In this document: positions 1 to 9,190 of the stretch, piece after piece
How the letters are laid out: every line of letters begins with the position of its first letter
How positions within the stretch are numbered: the first letter of the stretch is position 1
DNA from: VAZQ01 sp963712565
Lineage (GTDB): Bacteria > Pseudomonadota > Alphaproteobacteria > Rhizobiales > Xanthobacteraceae
Direction: 5' to 3'
DNA length: 64,000 nt
Assembly (NCBI GenBank): GCA_963712565.1
Contig: CAVQIP010000081.1
Coordinates: 1-64,000 of the forward strand
Notes under the pieces: generated by a model
Seen by the model: the letters and a program-made list of their open reading frames with translations, nothing else
What the model was told of the DNA's origin: nothing
Database searches by the model: none
Translations under genes and position numbers: made by a program

Positions 1-6
1 GCTCCG

Positions 7-1248
7 ATGCGCCGCGTGAATCTCGTCGCTGTTGCCGCAACCGCTGTCTTTGGTCTCCTTGCCGGCTTCGCTTCTCCTGCAAGCGCGCAGACGGACGTTA
101 CGGCGTTCGAAGGCGCGCGGCTGATCGTGGGCGACGGCAGCGCCGCGATCGAGAACGCGACGCTCCTCGTCGACGGCGCGCGGATCGTGCAGGCCGGACC
201 GGCGATCGACATCCGCGTGCCCGTCGGCGCCACCCGCGTGAGTCTCGCCGGCAAGACCGTGATGCCGATGCTGATCGACACCCACGTCCATCTCAGCCCG
301 ACGCGCGAATTGCTCGCGCGCGACCTGCGGCGGCGCGCCTATTTCGGCGTGAGCGCCGCGCTGAGTCTCGGCATGGACCGTTACGAGCTGCTCGACATGC
401 GCGGCGAGACCATCCCCGGCGCCGCGCGGTTCTTCAGCGCCGGGCGCGGCATCACCATGCCCGAGCCGGGGCGTCTGACCGCGCCGCACTGGATTACGAC
501 CGAGGCCGAGGGCCGCAAGGCGGTCGAGGAGCTCGCGGCGCACAAGGTCGACATCGTCAAGATCTGGGTCGACACCCGCGACGGCAAATACAAGAAGCTG
601 ACGCCTGAAATCTACGGCGCCATCATCGACGAGGCGCACAATCGCGGGCTGCGCATCACCGCGCACATCTTCGAGCTCGAGGACACCAAGGGGCTCATCC
701 GCGCCGGCGTCGATGCGTTCGCGCACGGCGTTCGCGACCGCGACATCGACGACGAACTGGTCGCCATGTTCCGGCAGCGTCCGAATCTGGTGCTCACGCC
801 GAACCTGCCGGATCGCGGCGTGAAGACGGATTTGAGCTGGTTGCGCGGGAGCCTCCCGGCCGCCGAGCTGGAGAAGCTCGAAGCCGCCAACACCGACCGG
901 CCGCGCGAGCAGGCGTTCTACGGCATTCAGGCGCGCAACCTGGCGAAGCTGAACGCGGCGGGCGTGCGTTTCACGCTCGGAACCGACGGCAACAGGCCGT
1001 GGGACGTACACACCGAGATGCTGGACATGGTGACCGCGGGGATGACGCCGATGCAGGTGATCGTGGCGGCGACGCGCAACTCGGCGGAGTTCTTGCGCAT
1101 CGCCGACGCCGGCACGCTGCAAGCGGGCAAGAGCGCCGACTTCATCGTGCTCGACGCCAATCCGCTCGACGACATCACCAACAGCCGCCGCATCGCGGCG
1201 GTGTACCTGCGCGGCGCGCCGGTCGACCGCACGCAACCGGTGCCCTGA
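7..1248 (+). CDS. Secreted metal-dependent amidohydrolase
   Basis: A 413-aa protein of the amidohydrolase (imidazolonepropionase/prolidase-like) superfamily, which hydrolyses amide or related bonds in a TIM barrel with one or two metals. Residues 1-28 form a signal peptide ending ASPASAQ, so it acts in the periplasm. The metal motif DTHVHLSP is at residues 91-98. Further candidate ligands are the Lys of DIVKIWVD, the His of TAHIFE and AHGVRD, and the Asp of LGTDGNRP. The C-terminus has the usual small beta domain (GKSADFIVLDANPL). The substrate cannot be told from sequence. The ATG lies only 6 bases from the window edge, so an upstream start or operon partner could be outside the window. The next gene is convergent. 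Confidence 0.85.
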   Translation: MRRVNLVAVAATAVFGLLAGFASPASAQTDVTAFEGARLIVGDGSAAIENATLLVDGARIVQAGPAIDIRVPVGATRVSLAGKTVMPMLIDTHVHLSPTRELLARDLRRRAYFGVSAALSLGMDRYELLDMRGETIPGAARFFSAGRGITMPEPGRLTAPHWITTEAEGRKAVEELAAHKVDIVKIWVDTRDGKYKKLTPEIYGAIIDEAHNRGLRITAHIFELEDTKGLIRAGVDAFAHGVRDRDIDDELVAMFRQRPNLVLTPNLPDRGVKTDLSWLRGSLPAAELEKLEAANTDRPREQAFYGIQARNLAKLNAAGVRFTLGTDGNRPWDVHTEMLDMVTAGMTPMQVIVAATRNSAEFLRIADAGTLQAGKSADFIVLDANPLDDITNSRRIAAVYLRGAPVDRTQPVP

Positions 1249-1597
1249 GTCCATCGCCCATGGCGGGTCGGGAGATCGCAGCCTGCGCGCGCTCATCGAG
1301 AATCTTTGGCGTCAAACCAAAGAGCCCGACGCGCGATGACGGCCAGCCCTCCGACGTAATGCGCCCTGGGCGCGATGGTATCGTCGCTTGGCTCTGGGAC
1401 CTCGCGGCGGTCGAGCAAATTCACGCCGGCGACTGCGCCCATGGCGGGCGCGGCGCCTTCGAGATCACGATCGGCCACCGTTCGATTTGGGCCTTGTGGT
1501 GAGCCGGGTCTGCCGCCCGACCGGCGGAATATCGAGCGCAAGACGAGCGAAGGGCTGGCGCACAGCCGGGCGAGACTGCATGTCAAAGCGGAAACGC

Positions 1598-1626
1598 ATT
1601 GGGGCCACGCATGGCGCGGCCCCAAT
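1598..1626 (-). terminator. Hairpin terminator after the propeller gene
   Basis: A perfect 9-bp inverted repeat (1598-1606 with 1618-1626, 11-nt loop) lies about 20 nt beyond the stop of the minus-strand gene ending at 1646. The following bases are only moderately T-rich, so intrinsic termination is plausible but unproven. The rest of 1249-1645, between the two convergent genes, holds nothing else I recognise. Confidence 0.5.
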
Positions 1627-1645
1627 GAATCATATGTGCGTTCGC

Positions 1646-3796
1646 TCAGTGCGCCAGCGGATCGGGCCGCACCTGGATGTGTACGGCGCGCGGTTTTGAG
1701 CCCTTGCCGCCTTCCTTCAGCCACGGCGTGCGGTCGCCGTTCGTACTCCACAGTCCGCGGCCCTTCCAGCCGGCGCTCGGGTCGTCGATGCGGCCGTCCA
1801 GGCCCTTGGCAAAGAAGCTCAGCGGGTACGGGATGCGCAGCATGATCATCTGCCCGTCCTTGAGCGCGGCAAAGCCGTCATTGAGGTTGGCGGTCGAGAT
1901 CGGAACGTTTTCGCCAAGTCCCACCGTGTTGTGGTGGTCCACCCAGGTGTAGTAGCTCGCCTCGGCGCTCCCGTTCTCGAACCCCTCGAAGCTCGGGCCC
2001 GGGTACTTGTAGTACGCGAAGCCTTCGGGGCAGTGGTTGCCGCTCGCAGTAGACCCGTTGAGCGGACCCTTGCACTTGCGCCGGTCGAAGCCGACGAGTG
2101 TGCCGTTCGAGCCCGACCCCCAAAGGACGCCGTTCTTGTCGATGTCGCCGCCGCGCACGCCAATGCCCTCTTTCGGGATGGCGTAGAACTCGCTGACTTT
2201 GGTCTTTGGATCGAAGCGCAGGAACCCTGGCGTGCCGGCGAACACGTTCAACGTGTACCAGACCGAGCCGTCGGTCGGATGCGGCATCACGGCGTACGGA
2301 CCTGAGCCCGCGATCCGCATGTCCTTGCCGGCTTGCGCCGGCTGGCCTGGCTCGGTCCATTCATCGACCTTGCCGTTGCCGTTGGTGTCGAGCACGAACG
2401 GCGCCCAGCCCTGCGCTTTGGCGGCGTCGCCGGTCTCGTCCCACACCTTGGTGTTGACCCAGCCGGCGACCGGGCCGGTGCCGGAGAGCCACAGCGTGTT
2501 GTCGGCGTCGTAGCCGAACTGCGGATGGTGGGTGCCGAAGCAGGTATCGATGAAGCTGTACTTCATCGTCTTGGGATCGAGCGTCGACACCTGCCGCCCC
2601 GACTGTTCGAGCGGGAACACCTTGGCCGAGGGATGGTCCGAACCCTTCTTGCAGAAGGCTGGATTGTCGAACCCGCGCACCGCCGCGGCAAACCACACCC
2701 GGCCGCTCTTGTCGAACATGCCGTTGTGGTTGTTGGCGCGCTGGTTCCAGATTTTCTCGTCGCCCCAGTAGGCCGAAGGCATTGTCGGCTTCGCGACGGC
2801 GGAGGCATGGAACGGAGGCCCGAACGATTCGGGTGCGTTGGGATCCGCAACCGACATCTTGAAGAACGTCACCTTGTGCGTCTTCGGATCGAGGATCGGC
2901 ATATCGTCGCTTGAGTACTCATTCGAACCGTAGAGCGGTCCGTAGGCATTGACGGTCGGATAGCGCCGGTCCGAGGAGATCAGGTCGTGGATAAAGCTCT
3001 TCTCCGTACCCCACTCCCACGAGGTGACGACGACGTTGCGCTCGACGCCCTGCGGCCGCTGCGGCTTGTCCTTGGGCAACTCGCCCTTGGCGACGCGATC
3101 GGTCCAATCGCCGAAATATTTGAACGGCACGCCGCCGAGCTGTCCGGCAAGCCGGTTCACCATGAACTCGCCGGTTTGTCCGGAGGACACGCGGCGCTGC
3201 CACGCTTCCGCACCGGTCTTGAACTCGCCAAACTGCGCCGGGACGGTGCGCGTCGATTCCTGCCCGAGCTGATGGCAGCCGATGCAGTCGACGTTGCCCA
3301 TGCGCTGGCGCCAAGTCTCGCGCGTGATGTTCTTCGGGATCTCGCTCGAACCGCCGAAATCCTTCTCGGGCGGCATTTTCATCATCGCGTACCAGTAGAT
3401 CGCCGGATAATACTGCGCCGCCGCCCGCTCGTTGGGCGCCGGCACCGCCGCGAGATTGAGCTGCTGGCCGGGCTTGGCGCGCACCTTCGGCGAGTCTACC
3501 AGCCCAAAACCGCGCACCCAAACCTGGTAGTTCGCGTTCGGCAGGTCCGGAATGACGTAGCGGCCCTGATCGTCCGTGACGACGATCTTGGCATACTTGG
3601 TCGGCAGCTCGGTCGTCTCCGCGATTACCCAGACGCCGGCTTCCGGTCCGCTCGGACCGGTGACCACGCCGCCGATGTCGTCATTGTCGATCGCGACCGC
3701 CGCCTGCTGCGCGTTGGCCGGTGCCGGCACGGCAACCGCCATCGCGGCGATGCCGATGGCGGCAACCGTCGAAAACAGAACTTGTCGCAAACTCAT
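1646..3796 (-). CDS. Secreted carboxypeptidase-regulatory-like/Vgb-like propeller protein with a CxxCH motif
   Basis: A 716-aa exported protein. The ATG at 3796 is chosen because it has a strong GGAGG Shine-Dalgarno and opens a signal peptide ending PAPANAQ near residue 30; an in-frame extension upstream lacks these. Residues ~41-95 look like a carboxypeptidase regulatory-like beta-sandwich (GGVVTGPSGPEAGVWV, then DDQGRYVIPDLP). A single heme c motif CIGCH is at residues 171-175. The rest has virginiamycin B lyase-like propeller repeats (DKSGRVWFAA, PTDGSVWYTL, DKNGVLWGSG). It may be a periplasmic heme-containing oxidoreductase or binding protein; the activity is unknown. It is monocistronic, with a hairpin after the stop. 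Confidence 0.75.
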   Translation of the reverse strand: MSLRQVLFSTVAAIGIAAMAVAVPAPANAQQAAVAIDNDDIGGVVTGPSGPEAGVWVIAETTELPTKYAKIVVTDDQGRYVIPDLPNANYQVWVRGFGLVDSPKVRAKPGQQLNLAAVPAPNERAAAQYYPAIYWYAMMKMPPEKDFGGSSEIPKNITRETWRQRMGNVDCIGCHQLGQESTRTVPAQFGEFKTGAEAWQRRVSSGQTGEFMVNRLAGQLGGVPFKYFGDWTDRVAKGELPKDKPQRPQGVERNVVVTSWEWGTEKSFIHDLISSDRRYPTVNAYGPLYGSNEYSSDDMPILDPKTHKVTFFKMSVADPNAPESFGPPFHASAVAKPTMPSAYWGDEKIWNQRANNHNGMFDKSGRVWFAAAVRGFDNPAFCKKGSDHPSAKVFPLEQSGRQVSTLDPKTMKYSFIDTCFGTHHPQFGYDADNTLWLSGTGPVAGWVNTKVWDETGDAAKAQGWAPFVLDTNGNGKVDEWTEPGQPAQAGKDMRIAGSGPYAVMPHPTDGSVWYTLNVFAGTPGFLRFDPKTKVSEFYAIPKEGIGVRGGDIDKNGVLWGSGSNGTLVGFDRRKCKGPLNGSTASGNHCPEGFAYYKYPGPSFEGFENGSAEASYYTWVDHHNTVGLGENVPISTANLNDGFAALKDGQMIMLRIPYPLSFFAKGLDGRIDDPSAGWKGRGLWSTNGDRTPWLKEGGKGSKPRAVHIQVRPDPLAH

Positions 3797-3991
3797 CTTG
3801 TCCTCCCTGCAACGCTTGAGCTGTGCATAACAAGGTTGGCCGGTAAAGGACTGGTCGAAGTGAAGAACCCGCCGACGGCACGCTCGGCGCCCGTTACACC
3901 CGGACGGTAGCGTCGGCACGCTCCGTCTCAAGGGCGGCTGGCAAAAGCCTAGCATTTTCCAACCATGGTAAAAGGGGCTTTCAACAGCATC

Positions 3992-4055
3992 GGTCAAAAC
4001 CGGTAAAGCTCACAACGAGCAAATGTTTTCTGGAATGCCCCGATAGCGGACATTA
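3992..4055. repeat. Dispersed imperfect repeat, copy 1
   Basis: About 62 nt beginning GGTCAAAAC and containing AAGCTCAC, GAGCAAAT and a GCCCC-GA-AGC-GAC block. It matches 5336-5396 in the same orientation with only scattered mismatches. The two copies flank the TTT receptor at 4302-5279. The spacer 3797-4301 otherwise holds only the upstream regions of the two divergent genes. Confidence 0.6.
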
Positions 4056-4301
4056 AGACAGACGTGTCAGCACTTCCGAGTCGTGCCAAGACCTGCCATG
4101 GTCCCCTTCCGCGTGCTTGCGAAGTGATGTAGCTTTCCCACAGAGCTGCTAGCGGGACGTGCCGAGGTCCTATTTTTGTAGTGGCAGCGGCGATGCTCTC
4201 GGCAGGCATCTCACTCAGACGTTCAATTTCGCCGTCTATTCGCATCGCGTGCCCGCGCTCGATTGTGCGCGCGACATTGCGAAGACTGGAGGGGGAACGT
4301 T

Positions 4302-5279
4302 ATGAAACTTCCCCGCCGACAATTTCTACATCTGGCCGCGGGCGTTGCCGCGCTTCCGGCGGTGTCGCGCGTCGCACGGGCGCAAGCTTATCCGGCGAGG
4401 CCGGTGCGTCTGCTCATCGGCTTTGCCCCCGGCGGCACGCAGGACGTGATCGGCCGCCTGCTGGGTCAATGGCTGACGGAGCGGCTTGGCCAGCAGGTCA
4501 TCATTGAGAATCGGCCCGGCGCCGCCAGCAACATCGCCGCCGAGGCTGCGATCAGGTCGCCGCCCGACGGCTACACACTCTTCATGATCGGTCCAAACAA
4601 CGCGATCAACGCTTCCGTCTATGACAAGCTCGGTTTCGACATCGTGCGCGACAGCGCGCCGGTTGCTGGCATCATGCGCGTGCCCAATGTGATGGAGGTG
4701 AACCCGGCGGTCCCAGTGACGAGCGTGCCCGAGTTCGTTGCTTACGCCAAGGCCAATCCGGCCAAGATCAACTTTGCGTCGGGCGGCGTCGGAACCTCGG
4801 TGCACGTGTCCGGCGAACTGTTCAAGATGATGACCGGCGTCAACATGCAGCACGTGACCTATCGCGGCGCCGGGCCGGCGCTCACCGATCTCCTCGCCGG
4901 ACAGGTGCACCTGATGTTCGACAACCTGCCGTCCTCGGTCGAGCACATCCGCGCCGGCAAGCTGCGCGCGCTCGCAGTGACCACGACGGCACGGTCGGAC
5001 GCGCTGCCGGACATCCCGACCGTGGACCAGTTCGTGCCGGGCTACGAGGCCAGCGCGTTCTTCGGCATCATTGCGCCCAGGAACACGCCGCCGGAGGTCA
5101 TCGGGCGGCTCAACATGGAGATCAATGCAATCCTCGCCGACCCCAAGGCGAAGGCGCGGCTGGCCGACATGGGCGGAACGATGCTGCCCGGCCCGCCCAC
5201 CAACTTCGGCCGTCTCCTCGCCAGCGAAACCGAGAAATGGAGCAAGGTGGTGAAGTTCGCGAACATCAAGGCGGAGTGA
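4302..5279 (+). CDS. Tripartite tricarboxylate (Bug/TctC) family receptor
   Basis: A 325-aa periplasmic binding protein of the Bug/TctC family, which captures carboxylates or small aromatic acids for TctAB-type permeases. The ATG at 4302 follows a GGAGGGGG ribosome site. The N-terminus RRQFLHLAAG then ARA-QAYPARPVR reads as a Tat-type or long Sec signal. Family hallmarks are visible: FAPGGTQDVIGR, ENRPGAASNIAAE, the central NFASGGVGTSVH and VTYRGAGPALTDLLAG. No permease genes adjoin it, so it is an orphan receptor that would have to share a permease, perhaps the tctBA pair at 7.1-9.2 kb. It lies between two copies of a short repeat. Confidence 0.9.
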   Translation: MKLPRRQFLHLAAGVAALPAVSRVARAQAYPARPVRLLIGFAPGGTQDVIGRLLGQWLTERLGQQVIIENRPGAASNIAAEAAIRSPPDGYTLFMIGPNNAINASVYDKLGFDIVRDSAPVAGIMRVPNVMEVNPAVPVTSVPEFVAYAKANPAKINFASGGVGTSVHVSGELFKMMTGVNMQHVTYRGAGPALTDLLAGQVHLMFDNLPSSVEHIRAGKLRALAVTTTARSDALPDIPTVDQFVPGYEASAFFGIIAPRNTPPEVIGRLNMEINAILADPKAKARLADMGGTMLPGPPTNFGRLLASETEKWSKVVKFANIKAE

Positions 5280-5335
5280 GTCCGGATATTCCGTAACTTC
5301 CGTTCCGCGAATGCTGGTTGTCGATGGCCGGTTCG

Positions 5336-5396
5336 GGTCAAAACGAGAAAAGCTCACTGCGAGCAAATATTTTCCGGTTTGCCCCCGAAAGCAGAC
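5336..5396. repeat. Dispersed imperfect repeat, copy 2
   Basis: Second copy of the ~62-nt element at 3992-4055 (shared GGTCAAAAC, AAAGCTCAC, CGAGCAAAT, TTTTC-GG and GCCCC-GA-AGC-GAC). It lies just beyond the TTT receptor stop, so the pair forms direct repeats around one gene. Confidence 0.6.
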
Positions 5397-5531
5397 CTCC
5401 GATCGCCCTAACTTTTCACCAAGTCTCGGAGAGGTTTAGACGTGCACGGTCGCGCGGTCTCGGCCGACTTCGAATGTAGTGGGCCCGCGATTGGAATCGC
5501 TGTGGTCCATCGGCGCTCTGCCCCGGTGGCC

Positions 5532-6500
5532 TCAATCCGTTCGCCCGTGCTCGCGATACCAACGCTGCGCGCCCGGGTGGAGCGGGACGTCCATCGGCGT
5601 GCTGTCGCTCTCGCGCCCCATCTGCACGGCGCTGCCACCGGTCCCCTTCTCCCAGGGAATCTCCGCTTCGCGCGCGGCGAGCGCGGCGCAGACGTCGTAG
5701 GCCACCTGCTCCGGCAGCGACGCGTTGGCGTAGATCGGCCAGCCGCTGAAATCGAGCGTGTCGACATCGCGCGCCAGGCGCGGGAAGCGGGCCTTCGGCA
5801 GCGGGACCTTCCGCCATCCGAGCTGCCCCATCGCAGCGAATTCGCTCGGCGCGAGCTCGATCGGTGCAAGACCGGCCGCCAGGGCCTCGTCGAGCCAGAC
5901 CTTGATGCCCTCGTCGAACACCGCATCGAGCTCGCCGCGGCCGAGCGGCTCCAGGCGGCGAAGGTCGGACGGCCCGCCGCACAGCACGAGACGCCCGCCC
6001 CAGGATTCGATATCCTTGAGCGCAAAGCCGTGGAGCGCGAACGCCTGGTCGATCAGCACCAGCGTCGAATGGGTGGGATCCTCGCGCACCGAGACGCGCA
6101 GCGGATAGCGCTTGGCCTTGATGTCCGCGAGCGAGCGGATGCCCGTTCGCGGGTGGACCATGAACACGAAGCGGTCCCAGCTCGGATAGACCGCGACGAT
6201 GCGCACGGGAAGCGGCACGCTGAACAAGCCGACCCCGCGATAGGCTTGCGTGAGCAGCGCCGAGGGATTGACGAAGGCCAAGTCCACGCCGTCGCCGTTG
6301 GCGACCTGCTCGGCGAGGATGGCGGAGCCGGTGGCGAGCCTCAGCCACGGCCGGAAGGCCGCGCTCGAGCCGCTGCCGACGGTGATGACCATGTCGCGAT
6401 TGCCGCCATACGGCGTCGCCGGATTGCCGGCGATGTGCAGGCCGATCTCCCAGAGTGTCTTGGCGCGAACGAAGTTTGCGCCTTTCGGTAACGGTTCCAT
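5532..6500 (-). CDS. TAXI-family solute-binding protein without a signal peptide
   Basis: About 322 aa, resembling TAXI-type (TRAP-associated extracytoplasmic) and NMT1-like binding proteins. These bind small carboxylates for TRAP transporters. Visible features include the glycine-rich VITVGSGSSAAFRPW, a DLAFVNPSALLTQAY segment and SLADIKAKRYPLRVSV. The start MEPLPKG at 6500 is preferred because GGAG lies 9 nt upstream; starts at 6509 and 6536 are in frame. None of them gives a convincing export signal, which is odd for this family. It may act in the cytoplasm or be exported in an unusual way. No TRAP permease is nearby. Confidence 0.7.
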   Translation of the reverse strand: MEPLPKGANFVRAKTLWEIGLHIAGNPATPYGGNRDMVITVGSGSSAAFRPWLRLATGSAILAEQVANGDGVDLAFVNPSALLTQAYRGVGLFSVPLPVRIVAVYPSWDRFVFMVHPRTGIRSLADIKAKRYPLRVSVREDPTHSTLVLIDQAFALHGFALKDIESWGGRLVLCGGPSDLRRLEPLGRGELDAVFDEGIKVWLDEALAAGLAPIELAPSEFAAMGQLGWRKVPLPKARFPRLARDVDTLDFSGWPIYANASLPEQVAYDVCAALAAREAEIPWEKGTGGSAVQMGRESDSTPMDVPLHPGAQRWYREHGRTD

Positions 6501-6781
6501 GTCGGGCATCTCCGCGCGGTGAAAAAGCGCCTGCACTATGCCACGGTCGACGACCCTGCGCGCTTGTCCCCCGCATCGCGATGATCGCCTCGCCCCAAAT
6601 TCCGTCCGGTCGGCAATCGGGGCACCGACCGCCTGACTACATTTCGACTACGCTGTTGACTACGTAACGTGGTTAAGGTATGATTCGCCAAACTGCGCTG
6701 TTTGACATCGTGAAGGCCAATACGCCAACGACTCATCGATGCCCCGCGCGCCGTGGCCACGAGCGCGGTCGCGATTATTGC

Positions 6782-6912
6782 GCCCTCGCCCCTTGGGGGA
6801 GAGGGCGACTCGATGTGTCAACGACGAAGGATGGGTGAGGGGTGCTTTGTAAAGGCCACCCATCTGAGCTCGTTTCACCACCGAACTGCCCTCTCCCCCA
6901 AGGGGCGAGGGC
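6782..6912. repeat. Palindromic intergenic element with perfect 25-bp arms
   Basis: Arms at 6782-6806 and 6888-6912 are exact reverse complements (25 of 25). Each arm is also nearly self-palindromic (GCCCTCGCCCC / GGGGGAGAGGGC). The loop holds a nested pair GATGGGTG / CACCCATC. It looks like a mobile palindromic intergenic repeat. The surrounding space 6501-7139 has no credible gene. Confidence 0.7.
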
Positions 6913-7052
6913 ACGAGAGGCGGCACCGCCGCTGTGGCTCGCGGGTAAACGGAGGCTGCGCTGCGGTTTTATCTGCCGGTTCATTGTTATTCATTGTTAT
7001 TTGCGAGGGCCGCGAGGCGAAAGTGGCTGTGCCTCAGGCGCTTAGCGCGCAA

Positions 7053-7086
7053 GGCCCTTGTATTTTCCTTGTTGTTTACAAGGGCC
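7053..7086 (-). terminator. Hairpin downstream of tctA
   Basis: A perfect 10-bp inverted repeat GGCCCTTGTA / TACAAGGGCC with a 14-nt loop, 53 nt after the tctA stop. A second small hairpin CACCC-TTC-GGGTG lies at about 7100-7112. There is no clear T-run, so the terminator role is inferred from position. Confidence 0.45.
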
Positions 7087-7139
7087 GCCCATTGGAGTGC
7101 ACCCTTCGGGTGAGACACGAAACTAGAGACGCATTGCGC

Positions 7140-8651
7140 TCACGCGTCGTCCGGCACGTGATCGGGTTTTGGGCGCAAAGCGAGCTGGTAGAGCTTGGGT
7201 CCGAACAGCGCGAGCGCCGCCAGCACCAGGATGGTCGCCGACAGCGGCCGCGTGAAGAACACCGTCCAGTCGCCGGCCGAGATCGTCATCGCCTGGCGGA
7301 AATTCTGCTCGGCCAGCGGCCCCAGGATCATCCCGATGATGACCGGGGCGGCGGGAAAGTCGTAGCGGCGCATGAGGTAGCCGATGCCGCCGATCAGATA
7401 GAGCAGCACGAGGTCGATCGGCGACTGGGTGATGCCGTAGGTGCCGATGGTCGCGAATACGAGAATGCCGGCATAGAGCAGCGGCGCCGGGATCTGCAGG
7501 AGCTTCACCCAGACCGCGATCAGCGGCAGGTTGAGCACCAGCAGCATCACGTTGCCGATGAACAGCGAGGCGATCAGGCCCCAGACCAGCTGCGGCTGCG
7601 ATTGCAGCAGCAGCGGCCCCGGATTGATGCCGTAGCTCTGGAACGCGGACAGCATGATCGCGGCGGTGGCCGAGGTCGGCAGGCCGAGCGTGAGCATGGG
7701 CACCAGCACGCCCGCGGCCGAGGCATTGTTGGCGGCCTCGGGACCGGCGACGCCTTCGATCGCGCCCTTGCCGAACTCCTCCGGCCGCGAGGTGAGCTTC
7801 CTTTCGATGTAGTAGCTCAGGAAGGTCGGGATCTCGGCGCCGCCCGCCGGCATGGCGCCGATCGGGAAGCCGATGGCGGTGCCGCGCAGCCACGGCTTCC
7901 ACGACCGCCGCCATTCCGCAGCCGTCATCCAGAGCGAGCCGGAAAGCGGGATGATGTCGTCCTCGCCCGAGCGGTAGCGCGAGGCGACGTAGAGCGTCTC
8001 GCCCACCGCGAACAGGCCGACCGCCACCACGACGACGTTGATGCCGTCGAGCAGTTCGGGCAGCCCGAAGGTGAAGCGCGCCTGGCCGGTCTGCAGGTCG
8101 ACACCGATCAGGCCGAGCCAGATGCCGAAGAACAGCGCGGTCAGTCCTCGCACCGCCGAGGAGCCGAGCACGGCCGACACCGTCACGAAGGCCAACACCA
8201 TCAGCGAGAAATAATCCGCCGGCCCGAATTTGAGCGCCCAGTCGACCACCACCGGCGCGAGAAACGTGATGCCGAGCGTGCCGATGGTACCGGCCACGAA
8301 CGAGCCGATGGCGGCGGTCGCGAGCGCCGCGCCGGCGCGCCCGTTGCGGGCCATCTTGTGACCCTCGAGCGCGGTGACGATGGTGGCGCTCTCGCCCGGG
8401 GTATTGAGCAGGATCGAGGTGGTCGAGCCGCCATACATCGCGCCGTAGTAGATGCCGGCGAACAGGATGAAGGCGGCGGTCGGCTCGACCTTGAAGGTGA
8501 TCGGCAGCAGCAGCGCGATGGTGAGCGCGGGGCCGAGGCCGGGCAGCACGCCGATCGCGGTCCCGAGCGTGGTGCCGACGAGGCACCACAACAGATTGAT
8601 CGGCGTGAGCGCGACCGCAAAGCCATTGAGGAGCTGCGCGAAGGCGTCCAT
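7140..8651 (-). CDS. tctA: TctA, large permease subunit of a tripartite tricarboxylate transporter
   Basis: A 503-aa polytopic inner-membrane protein and the transport channel of a TTT (TctABC) system driven by the ion gradient. Length and sequence are typical of TctA. It has the N-terminal LLWCLVGTTLGTAIGVLPGLGP signature, the GAMYGGSTTSILLNTPGE motif that marks the family, and a second half with PTSATAAIMLSAFQSYGI. About a dozen hydrophobic segments are visible. It starts 1 nt after the tctB stop and is the last gene of tctC-tctB-tctA. The substrate is not known. The nearby citryl-CoA lyase and CoA-transferase genes suggest a tricarboxylate or dicarboxylate. Confidence 0.95.
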   Translation of the reverse strand: MDAFAQLLNGFAVALTPINLLWCLVGTTLGTAIGVLPGLGPALTIALLLPITFKVEPTAAFILFAGIYYGAMYGGSTTSILLNTPGESATIVTALEGHKMARNGRAGAALATAAIGSFVAGTIGTLGITFLAPVVVDWALKFGPADYFSLMVLAFVTVSAVLGSSAVRGLTALFFGIWLGLIGVDLQTGQARFTFGLPELLDGINVVVVAVGLFAVGETLYVASRYRSGEDDIIPLSGSLWMTAAEWRRSWKPWLRGTAIGFPIGAMPAGGAEIPTFLSYYIERKLTSRPEEFGKGAIEGVAGPEAANNASAAGVLVPMLTLGLPTSATAAIMLSAFQSYGINPGPLLLQSQPQLVWGLIASLFIGNVMLLVLNLPLIAVWVKLLQIPAPLLYAGILVFATIGTYGITQSPIDLVLLYLIGGIGYLMRRYDFPAAPVIIGMILGPLAEQNFRQAMTISAGDWTVFFTRPLSATILVLAALALFGPKLYQLALRPKPDHVPDDA

Positions 8652-8652
8652 C

Positions 8653-9189
8653 TCAGCTGCTCTGCGAACCGATGACGCGCTCGATTGCGTTCTCGACCAG
8701 GCCGGAGCCGATATCGATGCCGAGCGTCTTGGCGAAGCCGAAATAGGCGATCAGCGCGAAGGCCGCGCCGATCAGGGCGTCGCGCACGATCGCCCGCGAT
8801 CCGAAGCCGCGCGCGACGCAGACGAACAGGATGACCGACGCGAGCGTGAATCCCGCCGGGACGATCAGGAGCACGTTGAGCACGAGCCCGGCGCCGACCC
8901 AGAGCAGCGCCGATCGATCGGGCGTGACCTTGCTCTCTTCCTCCGGCTGCCAGCCGCCCTGCAGCGCCGCGATCAGCAGCAGGATCCCCAGCATCCCCAG
9001 GCAGAGCGCCGTGATGATCGGAACCACGGTGGGCCCGACCTTGGCGTAGATCGGCGACACCGGGATCGACATCGTCTGCCAGAACATGACGATCGCCAGC
9101 ACCAGCGCGCCGGCGCCGATGATCGTTTCGCCGAGGGCTGGCCGCAGCCGCGCGGCCCGGCCTTGCTGGTCGGAGCCCCCGCTCGCCAT
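8653..9189 (-). CDS. tctB: TctB, small permease subunit of a TTT transporter
   Basis: A 178-aa membrane protein with four hydrophobic segments (GETIIGAGALVLAIVMF, VGPTVVPIITALCLGMLGILLLI, a central hydrophobic pair, and AFALIAYFGFAKTLG), as expected for TctB/DUF1468. The segment PVSPIYAKVGPTVVP is a common TctB feature. It partners TctA in the membrane. It is separated by 1 nt from both the tctC stop and the tctA start, so the three genes form one transcript with coupled translation. Confidence 0.9.
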   Translation of the reverse strand: MASGGSDQQGRAARLRPALGETIIGAGALVLAIVMFWQTMSIPVSPIYAKVGPTVVPIITALCLGMLGILLLIAALQGGWQPEEESKVTPDRSALLWVGAGLVLNVLLIVPAGFTLASVILFVCVARGFGSRAIVRDALIGAAFALIAYFGFAKTLGIDIGSGLVENAIERVIGSQSS

Positions 9190-9190
9190 G

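Noticed and set aside
6753..8675. A long plus-strand open frame antisense to tctA
   Set aside because: Low-complexity Arg/Asp/His-rich translation, typical of the antisense of high-GC genes.
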